DNA of 64,000 nt from UKL13-2 sp038321965 (GTDB lineage Bacteria; Pseudomonadota; Gammaproteobacteria; Burkholderiales; Usitatibacteraceae), in NCBI GenBank assembly GCA_038321965.1, contig JBBQFL010000015.1, positions 19,978 to 83,977 of the forward strand. The letters run 5' to 3'. The translations under genes and the position numbers were made by a program. Below the pieces are notes generated by a model. That model was not told the origin of the DNA. It saw only the letters and a list, made by a program, of their open reading frames with translations, and searched no databases. Below are positions 8,336 through 17,839 of this stretch, one piece after another. The first letter of the stretch is position 1, and every line of letters starts with the position of its first letter.

Positions 8336-10148
8336 CGTGTTCCGCTGGATGAAATGTGGCATGTTCGTCGCGACAATTGCGTCGCTACAGATCTGCGCGG
8401 CTGAACCGCGATATGCGGACCCAAATAAGGTTTTGCGATACGCTTTCGAGGTAGCCGAAACCGGTTTCGACCCGGCACAGATCTCAGACTGGTATTCCAG
8501 CATCGTCAACGAGCAGATATTCGACACGCCATTGCACTACGATTATTTGGCGCGCCCGGTCAAATTGAAGCCCAACTTATTGGAGGCAATGCCTGAAATA
8601 AGCGCTGATGGAACGGTCTACATTCTGCGGTTTCGCAAAGGCATCTTGTTTGCGGATGACCCGGCCTTCGGTGGAAAACCTCGCGAACTGATCGCGGCCG
8701 ACCTCGCGTATTCGATGAAGCGTTTGTACGATCCAAAAACGAAGTCGCCCAACCTGTATTTCCTGGACGGCAAGATCGCGGGAATGGAGCCACTAAAGAA
8801 AAAGGCCAAGGAGTCTGGGGTGTTTGACTTTGACATGGCCTGTGCAGGCTTTGAAATTGTTGATCGCTACACGCTGAAAATTACGCTGCTTCAGGCGGAC
8901 TACAATTTTCTCTACCTGCTCGCGTCGATCAACGCCTCGGCGATCCTCGCCCGCGAAATCGTCGAAAAATATCCGCAGGACATCATGGCGCATCCGGTGG
9001 GCACAGGGCCTTACCGGCTCGCCGCCTGGAAACGGTCTTCACGTATCGTACTGGAAGCGAACCCGACGTTTCGTGAAACCTACTTCGATGCCGAGCCGCC
9101 AGCCGACGACGCTGAGAAACAGGCGATTGCGGCGAAATTAAAGGGCCGCCGCTTGCCGATGATCGGCCGCATCGAAATCTACCCGGTCGAGGAAGAGCAA
9201 CCACGCTGGCTCGCGTTCCTGAACAAGGAACACGACTTTATTGACCGAGTGCCGAACAGCTTTGCCAATCACGCGTTTCCCGGAAACAAGCTCGCAAGCT
9301 ATTTGAGCAAAGACGGGGTGCAGATGGATCTTCAGCCGGGTATGGAAGTGACCTACGCTTATTTTGCGATGGAGAACCCTGTTGTTGGTGGATACAGCGC
9401 CGAAAAAATAGCGCTGCGGCGCGCGATCGTTCTTGGCTTTAACACCGATGACGAAATACGCATTATCCGCAAGAATCAAGCCGTGCCAGCGCAGAGTCCG
9501 ATTGGCCCCGGTGCATTCGGTTACGAGGAAGGGTTTCGTACTACGGCCAACGAGTTTGACCCGGCACGTTCGCGCGCGCTTCTGGACATGTACGGATATA
9601 TCGACCGCGACGGTGATGGCTATCGCGAAAATCCGGATGGCTCAAAACTTGAGCTCGAACTGGCGACGACACCGACGCAGCGCGACAAGCAATTCGATGA
9701 GCTTTGGAAAAAGAGCATGGATGCCATCGGCATCAAATTGCGTATCAAGAAAGCAAACTGGCCGGATCTGCTCAAGGAATCACGCGCCGGCAAACTGATG
9801 ATGTGGCAATTAGGCTGGTCGGGTCCGTATCCCGACGCCGAGGCATTTTTCGTGATGCTGTACGGCCCCAATAGCGGTCAGGCGAATCACTCGCGCTTCA
9901 AAAATGCCGACTTCGACCGCTTGTTTGAAAAGGCGCGCGCGACACCACCGGGTCCGGAACGCGCTGCCATCTATCGCGAGATGAATCGCATTTTTCTCGT
10001 CTATGCGCCATGGAAGTTAGGCGGAAACCGTTTGCTCACCGATCTGTCTCAACCTTGGGTGATTGGGCATACACGTCACCCGGTGAATCGCGCGACACTG
10101 CGCTACCTGGATATTGATCTTGACCTGCAAAGCCGAATGAAGAAATGA
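8322..10148 (+). CDS. ABC transporter periplasmic substrate-binding protein, family 5 (paralogue 3 of 5)
   Basis: Third tandem copy, 608 residues. The N-terminus is a hydrophobic signal segment ending at about residue 28 (LQICAAEP), then the common PNKVLRYAFEVAETGFDP. The lobe motif DCRxSC of copies 1-2 is replaced by SINASAILAREIVEKYP, so the equivalent cysteines are gone. The DRDGDGYRENPDG loop is present. The start is TTG at 8322 inside the previous reading frame, with AAGAAG just upstream. An alternative GTG at 8337 would shorten it by five residues. It overlaps paralogue 4 by ATGA. Confidence 0.86.
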   Translation: MKSVNVFRWMKCGMFVATIASLQICAAEPRYADPNKVLRYAFEVAETGFDPAQISDWYSSIVNEQIFDTPLHYDYLARPVKLKPNLLEAMPEISADGTVYILRFRKGILFADDPAFGGKPRELIAADLAYSMKRLYDPKTKSPNLYFLDGKIAGMEPLKKKAKESGVFDFDMACAGFEIVDRYTLKITLLQADYNFLYLLASINASAILAREIVEKYPQDIMAHPVGTGPYRLAAWKRSSRIVLEANPTFRETYFDAEPPADDAEKQAIAAKLKGRRLPMIGRIEIYPVEEEQPRWLAFLNKEHDFIDRVPNSFANHAFPGNKLASYLSKDGVQMDLQPGMEVTYAYFAMENPVVGGYSAEKIALRRAIVLGFNTDDEIRIIRKNQAVPAQSPIGPGAFGYEEGFRTTANEFDPARSRALLDMYGYIDRDGDGYRENPDGSKLELELATTPTQRDKQFDELWKKSMDAIGIKLRIKKANWPDLLKESRAGKLMMWQLGWSGPYPDAEAFFVMLYGPNSGQANHSRFKNADFDRLFEKARATPPGPERAAIYREMNRIFLVYAPWKLGGNRLLTDLSQPWVIGHTRHPVNRATLRYLDIDLDLQSRMKK

Positions 10149-11944
10149 AAACACTCAAATTCCTGCACTGGATAGTCGCCTGTTTGATGGCTATGCATTT
10201 GTTGAGCGCCGCCAATGTCCTCGCGGCCGACAAAGTGAAAACGGTGCGATTTTCGTTCCTAATTGCCGAGACTGGCTTTGATCCCGCGAAGGTTTCTGAC
10301 CTGTACTCCAGCATAATCAATGAGGCGATATTTGATCCGCCACTCACCTACGATTTCCTCGCGCGCCCGGCCAAGCTGATCCCGAACACGACGGTCGGCA
10401 TGCCGGAAGTTACCGATAGCGGCAAGACTTACACCTTCAAATTCAGGCCAGGTATCTACTTCGCCGATGACCCGGCGTTCAAAGGGGCGCGCCGGGAACT
10501 CACCTCAACTGATTACGCCTATTCGCTAAAGCGCTTTTATGATCCGCAGCTTTCGTCGCCGTGGCTTTGGTATGTGGAGGGCAAGATTGTCGGCGGCGAT
10601 GAAGCGATGGCTGCGGCGAAGAGGTCTGGAAAGTTTGACTACGATGCCCGCATCGCGGGCATCGAAACGCCCGACAAGTACACGTTGAGAATTCGCCTTA
10701 AAGAAACCGATTACAACTTCATTTATATCTTTGGCACTGTGCAGACGGGTGCCGTTGCACGAGAAGTGATCGAAGCCAATGCGGCCGACCCCGGCGCGCA
10801 TCCCGTCGGGTCCGGACCGTTTCGTCTGATCGAATGGAAACGTTCGCACCGGATGGTACTGGAGGCCAATCCGGGCTTCCGCTCTATGGTCTACGAAGCG
10901 GTGCCCGGCGACAGCGCGGAGTCCAAGGAAATTTATCGGCAGATGAAAGGCAAGAAGCTGCCACAAATTCAGCGAGTCGAAGTGTCGGTCATCGAGGAGT
11001 CGCAGCCCCGGTGGCTGGCATTCCTCAGCGGTGAAACCGACTATGCCAATGCACCAAACGAGTTTGCCGGATTCGCATTTCCGGGAGGCAAACTTGCTAC
11101 CAATCTCGCTCGGCAGGGCATGCGCGGCCAGCGTTTTGTGGAGCCTGAGCTCGTTTACACCTATTTCAACATGGAGCATCCCGTCGTCGGCGGCTACACT
11201 CCCGAAAAAGTCGCGCTACGCCGGGCGATGTGGCTGGGCTACAACGTCAACGAAGACATCAACGTGATACGCAACGGTGGCGCTGTCAAGGCTGAGTCGC
11301 CGATTCCGCCTGGTGTCGCGGGCTACGACCCGGCGTTTCGTAATGTCTACAGTGAATACAACCCGGCAAAAGCCAATGCGCTTCTGGATATGTATGGCTA
11401 TCTGGACCGAGATGGCGATGGCTACCGCGAAAATCCCGACGGCAGCCCGCTGGTCATCGAAAAATCCTCTGAGCCCGATACCACCACAAAGCAATACGAT
11501 GAATTGTGGCGCAAAAACATGGATGCGATTGGCCTGAAAATGGTCTGGAACAAAGCAAAATGGCCCGACCTGAACAAGCAATCCCAACTGGGCAAGTTGG
11601 CAATGTGGCAACTAGCCTGGGGTGCCGATTATCCGGATGCAGAGAATTTTTATCAAAACCTCTACGGTGGCAATATTGGCCAGAGCAACCGCGCCAAATT
11701 CAAGCTGCCTGCTTTCGACAAACTCTACGAGCAGGCCCGGCAAATGCCGCCGTCACCTGAGCGCAATAAGTTGTACGTTGAAATGGCGCGACTGGTTTCG
11801 GCCTATGCACCGTGGATACCTAACGTGCATAGGCTGCGAAGCGACGTGGTGCAGCCCTGGGTTGTCGGCTATCTAAAGCATCCGATACTGAACGCACCGT
11901 GGCTATTCATGGATATTGATGAGAGCAAAAGGCCGGCGCGTTGA
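10145..11944 (+). CDS. ABC transporter periplasmic substrate-binding protein, family 5 (paralogue 4 of 5)
   Basis: Fourth tandem copy, 599 residues, with a signal peptide ending near residue 28 (AANVLAADKV). The body follows the common plan: VRFSFLIAETGFDP, ADDPAFKGARREL, HPVGSGPFRL, HPVVGGYTPEKVALRRAM, DRDGDGYRENPDG. It lacks the paired cysteines of copies 1-2 (FGTVQTGAVAREVIEAN). It starts at an ATGA overlap with copy 3. The gap after this gene (11945-12154) is the only sizeable break in the receptor array, so copy 5 may have some independent expression. Confidence 0.87.
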   Translation: MKTLKFLHWIVACLMAMHLLSAANVLAADKVKTVRFSFLIAETGFDPAKVSDLYSSIINEAIFDPPLTYDFLARPAKLIPNTTVGMPEVTDSGKTYTFKFRPGIYFADDPAFKGARRELTSTDYAYSLKRFYDPQLSSPWLWYVEGKIVGGDEAMAAAKRSGKFDYDARIAGIETPDKYTLRIRLKETDYNFIYIFGTVQTGAVAREVIEANAADPGAHPVGSGPFRLIEWKRSHRMVLEANPGFRSMVYEAVPGDSAESKEIYRQMKGKKLPQIQRVEVSVIEESQPRWLAFLSGETDYANAPNEFAGFAFPGGKLATNLARQGMRGQRFVEPELVYTYFNMEHPVVGGYTPEKVALRRAMWLGYNVNEDINVIRNGGAVKAESPIPPGVAGYDPAFRNVYSEYNPAKANALLDMYGYLDRDGDGYRENPDGSPLVIEKSSEPDTTTKQYDELWRKNMDAIGLKMVWNKAKWPDLNKQSQLGKLAMWQLAWGADYPDAENFYQNLYGGNIGQSNRAKFKLPAFDKLYEQARQMPPSPERNKLYVEMARLVSAYAPWIPNVHRLRSDVVQPWVVGYLKHPILNAPWLFMDIDESKRPAR

Positions 11945-12154
11945 ATTGGGATGCCTTTGTCGGTGAAGCTATAATTGCACAGCTTTTTTCCATCGAAAAA
12001 TCATGGGTTTGTTATATGGCTGGCGTGATGGTGGTCACGGCGCAGGCGTATAGCAATTTCTTAGACTCCAGTACTGGCGCGGATTCCTGGGCATTTTTGC
12101 CCCGTGAGCCCCGTGGAATGGCGATCTACATGTCTTGTGCTCCAGGAGAGTGAT

Positions 12155-13993
12155 GTGCGTTGGTTGGTGCTGAAAGTGGGACATCGTCGATTGTCAGGTT
12201 CGCTTTTTGCGGCCTTCCTGGTTGCGTTGGTGCTGCCCAAATTACCTGCGCACGCGGTCGAAAAAAAGACGCTGAAAATCGCTTTCCGCGCAGCCGAAAC
12301 CGGCTTCGACCCGCAGAAAATTGAAGACCGTTATTCGGTAGGCATCTGCGAAAACATTTTTGATTCACTGCTCAGTTACGACTGGCTCGCCCGTCCGGTG
12401 AAAGTGGTGCCGCAGATTGTCGAATCGGTGCCGGTTGGCGAGGAGGGCGGCACCCGGTTTACGTTTCGCATCAAACCGGGTATTTATTTTGCCAACGATC
12501 CCATCTTCAAAGGCAAGCGGCGCGAGCTGGTGGCAAAGGACATGGAATACGCGATCAAGCGTTTCCGTGATCCAGCCAATCGCAGTCCGTATTCATGGCT
12601 CTTTGAAGACCGTATCGTGGGGCTGGATGAGTTTGTCGCCGCCGCCAAGAAAAGCGGCAAGTATGACTACGAGGCGCACATCGAAGGCCTCAACGTGCTG
12701 GACAAATACACGATCTCGTTCAAATTGCGGGAGCCGGACTACAACTTCATTTATTTTTTCACCTTGCCTATCGTGGTGCCTGTTGCACGAGAGGTTGTAG
12801 AAGGGTACGCCAGTGACACGATGGCCCATCCTGTGGGTACTGGTCCATACATGCTCAAGGAGTGGGTGCGTCGGTCCAAGATCGTGCTCGAGAAAAATCC
12901 CGACTACCGTGGCCATACGCTGGAGACGCGGTATGCCAATCCTGCTGATCCTTGGGACCAGGCTGCAATCAAGTCTCTCGGTGGTAAAACCTTGCCATTG
13001 ATAGACCGCATTGAAATCTCACCGATTGAAGAGGAGCAGCCGCGATTTCTGGCGTTCATGAATCATGAGCACGACTATCTGGAAGAAACGCCCGCCGTAT
13101 TCATCGACCAGATCCTTCCAAACGGGAAACTGTCGCCGGAAATGCAAAAGCGCAATATTCGGGCATTTCGCGAAGAAGCCCCGGAAATCACATACGACTC
13201 ATTCAACCTCGATGACCCGGTCGTCGGCGGGTATAAGCCGGAAAACGTGGGGTTCCGGCGCGCCCTGATCCTTGCTCACGACCGAAGCCAGGAAATTTCC
13301 ATCGTTCGGCGCGGGCAGGCGATTGCGGCGCAGAGCCCCGTGCCGCCGGGCCTGATCGGCTTTGATCCCACTTTCCATGCGATCGAACAGGAATTCAATC
13401 CTGCCCGCGCCAAGGCCATGCTCGATATGCTCGGCTACGTCGACAAGGACGGCGACGGCTGGCGCGATCTCCCCGACGGCAAGCCATTCCGGCTTACCTA
13501 CAAATACCGCGCGACCGAAGATACCGCCCGCCAACTGGCCGAGTTATGGGCCAAATGCCTTGCGGATGTCGGCATTCGTATGGATGCGGTGGCAGTACAG
13601 TTTGCGGACTTGCTCAAAGATCGCAAGGTTGGCAAATATCAGGTATCCGGTGTCGCCTGGACGGCTGACTATCCGGATGCACAAAATTTCCTGCAATTGT
13701 TTTATGGGCCAAACACGAATATTTCCAACGACGCGCGTTTTAAGTGGCCGGAGTACGACCGCTTGTATAACCAATCGCTCAAGCTGCCGGACAGCCCTGA
13801 ACGCAACAAGATCTATCGCGAAATGAACCGTATTCTGGTGGTGTACGCGCCATGGCGGTACGGGGTCCATCGAATTTTCAATCACATCCTCAATCCGTGG
13901 GTGCTCGGCTATAAAAAGCACCCTATTCTGTTTACGAGTTTCAAATATCTGGATATTGATGCGGTCGCCCAAAAGGCGGTCATGCAGCAATAG
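12155..13993 (+). CDS. ABC transporter periplasmic substrate-binding protein, family 5 (paralogue 5 of 5)
   Basis: Fifth copy, the most divergent by eye. The open frame extends back to an ATG at 12104, but GTG at 12155 is preferred: AGGAG sits 6-7 bp before it, and it gives a clean signal peptide (basic VRWLVLKVGHRRLSG, a hydrophobic stretch, then PAHAVEK) and 612 residues. It has the same lobe motifs as its siblings (AETGFDPQKIEDRYS, HPVGTGPYML, VVGGYKPENVGFRRAL) and a DKDGDGWRDLPDG loop. It directly precedes the permease genes (36 bp) and is probably the founding receptor of the operon. Confidence 0.87.
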   Translation: MRWLVLKVGHRRLSGSLFAAFLVALVLPKLPAHAVEKKTLKIAFRAAETGFDPQKIEDRYSVGICENIFDSLLSYDWLARPVKVVPQIVESVPVGEEGGTRFTFRIKPGIYFANDPIFKGKRRELVAKDMEYAIKRFRDPANRSPYSWLFEDRIVGLDEFVAAAKKSGKYDYEAHIEGLNVLDKYTISFKLREPDYNFIYFFTLPIVVPVAREVVEGYASDTMAHPVGTGPYMLKEWVRRSKIVLEKNPDYRGHTLETRYANPADPWDQAAIKSLGGKTLPLIDRIEISPIEEEQPRFLAFMNHEHDYLEETPAVFIDQILPNGKLSPEMQKRNIRAFREEAPEITYDSFNLDDPVVGGYKPENVGFRRALILAHDRSQEISIVRRGQAIAAQSPVPPGLIGFDPTFHAIEQEFNPARAKAMLDMLGYVDKDGDGWRDLPDGKPFRLTYKYRATEDTARQLAELWAKCLADVGIRMDAVAVQFADLLKDRKVGKYQVSGVAWTADYPDAQNFLQLFYGPNTNISNDARFKWPEYDRLYNQSLKLPDSPERNKIYREMNRILVVYAPWRYGVHRIFNHILNPWVLGYKKHPILFTSFKYLDIDAVAQKAVMQQ

Positions 13994-14029
13994 CCAGCGT
14001 CTGGCGTTTTATTAACTGAGGGAGGCCCG

Positions 14030-14968
14030 ATGGGTGCCTACATTGTTCGACGACTTTGGCAGATGATTCCTACGCTCGCGGGCGTGGTGCTGCTAATATT
14101 TTTCCTCTTCAACTGGGTCGGCGGCGATCCCGCGTTGGTCCTGGCCGGCAAGATCACCAACGCCGAGCAGATCGAAAATATTCGCAAACAACTGGGCGTC
14201 GACCAGCCGTACTGGTACCAGCTCTGGGTGTTCGTCAAGCAAATCGTGACGTTCGATTTTGGCCGTTCGTGGGCAACCAACGAAGCCGTTTCCAACATTC
14301 TGATTACGCGTGTCGGCCCGACTTTGACCATCATGATTCCGGTATTGCTGCTGGAGACCATGATCGGTGTCGTGCTCGCAATCGGCGTCGCCTACGTTCG
14401 CGGAACGCTTACCGATCGGGCGATCATGATGGTTTGTACCGTGGCGATGTCGATTTCGTTTCTCGTCTATATCATCGTCGCGCAATATATTTTCGGCTTC
14501 CAACTAGGGTGGTTCCCGGTACAGGGTTGGAGCGACAGCTTCGCCAAGAATATCGTTACCTATGCGCCGTTGCCGATCATGTTGGCTGTTTTTGTCGGGC
14601 TGGCACCAGCATTGCGGCTTTACCGCAGCTTTTTTCTCGATGAAGTAAACCAGGATTACGTGCGTACTGCGCGCGCCAAAGGCCTTGGCGAAAAAACCGT
14701 GATGATGAAGCATGTGTTGCGCAACGCGATGATTCCGATTCTGACCAACGTCGGTATTTCGCTACCGGGAATTTTTGTCGGCTCTTTCCTGCTGGAGACT
14801 TTTTTCTCTATTCCCGGACTTGGCCGTGAAATTCTGACCGCTGTGAACCGTTCCGACTTTCCCGTGATCAAGGCCGCCACCGTGTATCTGGCGGTCGTGA
14901 CGATGCTGGTTAATCTCGCTGTCGACGTGCTGTACAAGGCTGTCGATCCACGCGTTGTGCTGAAATAA
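14030..14968 (+). CDS. ABC transporter permease, YejB/OppB-like
   Basis: Inner-membrane permease of 312 residues in the binding-protein-dependent transport family. It has an N-terminal MGAYIVRRLWQMIPTLAGV membrane segment, about six transmembrane helices, and the EAA-type coupling loop DYVRTARAKGLGEKTVMMKHVLRNAMIPI at about 205-235. GGGAGG lies just upstream of the ATG. It pairs with the next permease to form the channel. With the double ATPase gene downstream the arrangement matches the Yej system (YejB-YejE-YejF) or Opp/Dpp. It is slightly shorter than E. coli YejB. Confidence 0.9.
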   Translation: MGAYIVRRLWQMIPTLAGVVLLIFFLFNWVGGDPALVLAGKITNAEQIENIRKQLGVDQPYWYQLWVFVKQIVTFDFGRSWATNEAVSNILITRVGPTLTIMIPVLLLETMIGVVLAIGVAYVRGTLTDRAIMMVCTVAMSISFLVYIIVAQYIFGFQLGWFPVQGWSDSFAKNIVTYAPLPIMLAVFVGLAPALRLYRSFFLDEVNQDYVRTARAKGLGEKTVMMKHVLRNAMIPILTNVGISLPGIFVGSFLLETFFSIPGLGREILTAVNRSDFPVIKAATVYLAVVTMLVNLAVDVLYKAVDPRVVLK

Positions 14969-14978
14969 GGGGATCGCC

Positions 14979-16058
14979 ATGAGCGCAGTCTTGACTAGCA
15001 ATACCACCTCAGCACCACTACATCAATCCTCACCTGGCCTGTGGACGCTCGCCTGGCGCCGGCTTAAGCGCGACAAAGTGGGTATGGTTGCTCTCGTTGT
15101 CGTCGTGTTTTTCCTGCTGATGATCACCGGCGCCTACACGGGGTTGATCGCCAAAAATTGGTCCAAGGAAGTTGGTGTTTCGTATGCCAATCCTTCATTC
15201 CTTGCAGGTGCCGTCAATCTTGAGGCCAAGGTTGAAAGCAAGGAAGCCGTTGCCAAAGTGCCTTATGTTGACCTTTCTGACATCGATCCACTCGCGCCGC
15301 GCTACAAGGAGTGGGAAGAGCGCACGGCCAAGATTAAGGTGACCGAAACGCCGCGTGCAGAGAGTCTCCTGTTTGGTGGTGACAAGTGGGGTCGTGATGT
15401 CGTTCAGAAGGCGATCAAGGGCGCGCAGACCTCAATTTTTGTGGGCCTGATTGCGGCGCTGATCGCTACGGTGATCGGCACTATCCTCGGCGCACTTTCG
15501 GGCTATCTGGGCGGCCGGGTTGGGGATTTCATGGAGTGGTTCTACAACGTTTTCAGTTCCATTCCCTATATCTTGTTGATCCTTGCGTTTGCGGCGGTGT
15601 TCGCAAGTTCACCCGCGATGGCCGATTTTCGCGGTGTGCCGATGGTGATCGCCATCTTGGGACTTACTGGTTGGACCGGTATTTACCGGTTGATCCGTGC
15701 GGAATTCATCAAGCATGGTTCCCGCGAATATGTCAAAGCCGCGGAGGCGATCGGTGCATCGCATTCCCGTCGCATGTTTGTGCATATCCTGCCGAACGTC
15801 AGCCACGTGTGTCTGGTGCAGTTGTCGCAGCACGTTGTGCAGTTCATTAAGGCCGAAGTGATCCTGTCATACCTCGGTTTGGGTGTGCCGGTGGATTCCG
15901 TTTCCTGGGGCACCATGCTCGCCGAGGCGCAAAGTGAGCTGGTCATCGGCAAGTGGTGGCAGTTGGCAGCAGCAGGGATTTCCATGGCGATTCTGGTGAC
16001 GGCATTTTCGATGCTCACCGATTCGCTGCGCGATGCGCTCGACCCCAAGATCAAGTAA
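14979..16058 (+). CDS. ABC transporter permease, YejE/OppC-like
   Basis: Second inner-membrane permease, 359 residues, 10 bp after the first. An N-terminal helix (residues about 30-50) is followed by an unusually long periplasmic stretch (about 50-140, with repeated VE/EV segments) before DKWGRDVVQKAIKGAQTSIFVGL and the core helices, as in YejE/OppC proteins with an OppC N-terminal domain. The coupling loop reads EYVKAAEAIGASHSRRMFVHILPNV. The membrane partner is the preceding YejB-like protein. Substrate class is uncertain. Confidence 0.9.
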   Translation: MSAVLTSNTTSAPLHQSSPGLWTLAWRRLKRDKVGMVALVVVVFFLLMITGAYTGLIAKNWSKEVGVSYANPSFLAGAVNLEAKVESKEAVAKVPYVDLSDIDPLAPRYKEWEERTAKIKVTETPRAESLLFGGDKWGRDVVQKAIKGAQTSIFVGLIAALIATVIGTILGALSGYLGGRVGDFMEWFYNVFSSIPYILLILAFAAVFASSPAMADFRGVPMVIAILGLTGWTGIYRLIRAEFIKHGSREYVKAAEAIGASHSRRMFVHILPNVSHVCLVQLSQHVVQFIKAEVILSYLGLGVPVDSVSWGTMLAEAQSELVIGKWWQLAAAGISMAILVTAFSMLTDSLRDALDPKIK

Positions 16059-16074
16059 GCCCCGAGGCCAATCA

Positions 16075-17772
16075 ATGGAAAATATCCTTCAAGTCAAAGA
16101 CCTCAATGTAAAATTTCGCCTCGATGGCGGCGCCATTTTTGATGCGGTCAAAGGCACTTCATTCGATATTCCACGTAACTCGACGGTCGCGCTCGTGGGT
16201 GAGTCGGGCAGCGGCAAGTCGGTTTCTGCAATGTCGATTGTTCGTCTGTTACCGCGCGAACAGGCCATCATCTCTCCAGCGAGCGAAGTGTTGTTCAATG
16301 GCGAGAACCTCCTGAAAGCATCCGATGCGCGTATGCGTGAAATTCGCGGCAAGGATATTTCAGTCATTTTTCAGGAGCCCATGTCATCACTGAACCCGGT
16401 TTTCTCGGTGGGCAATCAGGTTTCGGAAGTATTGCGTCTCCACATGGGCATGAGCAAGGCACAGGCTTGGGCGCGGTCCGAGGAGTTGCTTAACGAAGTC
16501 GGTATCCCGCATCCGAAGTTACGGATGAACTCATATCCGCACGAATTGTCCGGCGGCCAGCAGCAACGTGTCATGATCGCCATGGCCATTGCCTGCGAGC
16601 CAAAGCTGTTGATCGCGGACGAGCCAACCACTGCGCTTGACGTCACCATCCAGAAGCAGATTCTGGACCTCATCGGCAAACTTCAGGCTTCGCATCACAT
16701 GTCGGTACTGTTCATCACGCACGATCTGGCGGTTGTGGGGGAGATTGCCGATACGGTGGTGGTGATGCAAAACGGCGAAATCAAAGAGAAGGGGCCAGCC
16801 AAGCAGATTTTCGAGGCGCCGCAACACCCATACACAAAAGCCCTGCTCATGTGTCGTCCCAATGTAAGCGTGCGGCCGATGCGGTTGCCGGTGATCGAGG
16901 ATTTCATGGGTACTTCCGGGCTGCAGCCGGAACATCTCGCCCAGCGTAAGCGCGGCTACGCCGCTGATGATGAAATAGTGTTGGAAGTGAAAAACCTATC
17001 CAAGCATTTTCAGTTGAAAGAAGGTTTGTTCAAGAAGCGCGACGTGCCTGCAGTCAAAGGCGCGACATTCAAATTAGCGCGCGGCAAGACCTTAGGACTG
17101 GTAGGCGAATCGGGCTCGGGGAAAACAACCGTCGGGCTTACCCTGATGCGATTGCACGCGGCCAGTGGCGGCGAGGTGTTGTTCGATGGCGTCGATCTGC
17201 TCAAGCTCTCGGAAAAAGATTTCTTGAAATACAAGCGCCGCATCCAGATCGTCTTCCAGAATCCCTATGCGTCGCTAAATCCACGCTTTACCGTGGGACA
17301 GATTCTGCTTGAGCCGATGACCATCCACAAGATCGGCAAGGACGAGCAGGAGCGCGTGCAAATGGCCATGGCGTTGCTGAAGCGAGTCGGCATGCCGGAG
17401 GTGTCGTTCTACAAATACCCGCATGAATTCTCCGGCGGTCAACGCCAGCGCATCGCCATCGCGCGCTGCCTCACCATGAAGCCGGACGTGCTGATTTGCG
17501 ACGAATCGGTATCTGCACTCGATGTATCCGTGCAGGCGCAAGTACTGAATCTGCTGCAGGACCTGCAGGACGAATACAAGATGAGCTACATCTTCATTTC
17601 GCATGATCTGGCCGTCGTCAAATACATCTCGGACCAGGTGATGGTGATGTCAGACGGCGACGTCATCGAGGTGGCCAATTCAGATGACATCTATCTGAAT
17701 CCGCAGCAGGAGTACACCAAGAAGTTATTAGGCTCAATTCCCAAGGGCTGGCAGCAAGAACAAGCGGCTTAG
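16075..17772 (+). CDS. Fused dual ATP-binding ABC transporter subunit, YejF-like (DppD-DppF type)
   Basis: One polypeptide of 565 residues carries two complete nucleotide-binding domains. NBD1 has Walker A GESGSGKS near residue 40, signature LSGGQQQR and Walker B LLIADEPTTALD. NBD2 has GESGSGKTT near 345, FSGGQRQR and LICDESVSALD. An oligopeptide-type C-terminal extension (PQHPYTKALL) follows NBD1 and a shorter one follows NBD2. The frame is open from 16033, but ATG 16075 has GAGG upstream and gives the usual MENILQVKDLNV start. It energises the permease pair and serves all five upstream receptors, since no other ATPase is nearby. Confidence 0.93.
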   Translation: MENILQVKDLNVKFRLDGGAIFDAVKGTSFDIPRNSTVALVGESGSGKSVSAMSIVRLLPREQAIISPASEVLFNGENLLKASDARMREIRGKDISVIFQEPMSSLNPVFSVGNQVSEVLRLHMGMSKAQAWARSEELLNEVGIPHPKLRMNSYPHELSGGQQQRVMIAMAIACEPKLLIADEPTTALDVTIQKQILDLIGKLQASHHMSVLFITHDLAVVGEIADTVVVMQNGEIKEKGPAKQIFEAPQHPYTKALLMCRPNVSVRPMRLPVIEDFMGTSGLQPEHLAQRKRGYAADDEIVLEVKNLSKHFQLKEGLFKKRDVPAVKGATFKLARGKTLGLVGESGSGKTTVGLTLMRLHAASGGEVLFDGVDLLKLSEKDFLKYKRRIQIVFQNPYASLNPRFTVGQILLEPMTIHKIGKDEQERVQMAMALLKRVGMPEVSFYKYPHEFSGGQRQRIAIARCLTMKPDVLICDESVSALDVSVQAQVLNLLQDLQDEYKMSYIFISHDLAVVKYISDQVMVMSDGDVIEVANSDDIYLNPQQEYTKKLLGSIPKGWQQEQAA

Positions 17773-17784
17773 CAATTGCCGTTT

Positions 17785-17827
17785 CCACAAAAGAAAACGC
17801 CCGTAGAGCGGGCGTTTTCTTTTGTGG
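17785..17827. terminator. Strong bidirectional terminator
   Basis: A perfect 19-bp inverted repeat (17785-17803 with 17809-17827) around the 5-nt loop TAGAG. It has A-rich and T-rich arms, so either strand gives a GC core followed by a U-rich tail. It separates the transporter operon from the convergent Ig-domain gene. Confidence 0.9.
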
Positions 17828-17839
17828 CAGCCCTTACAT

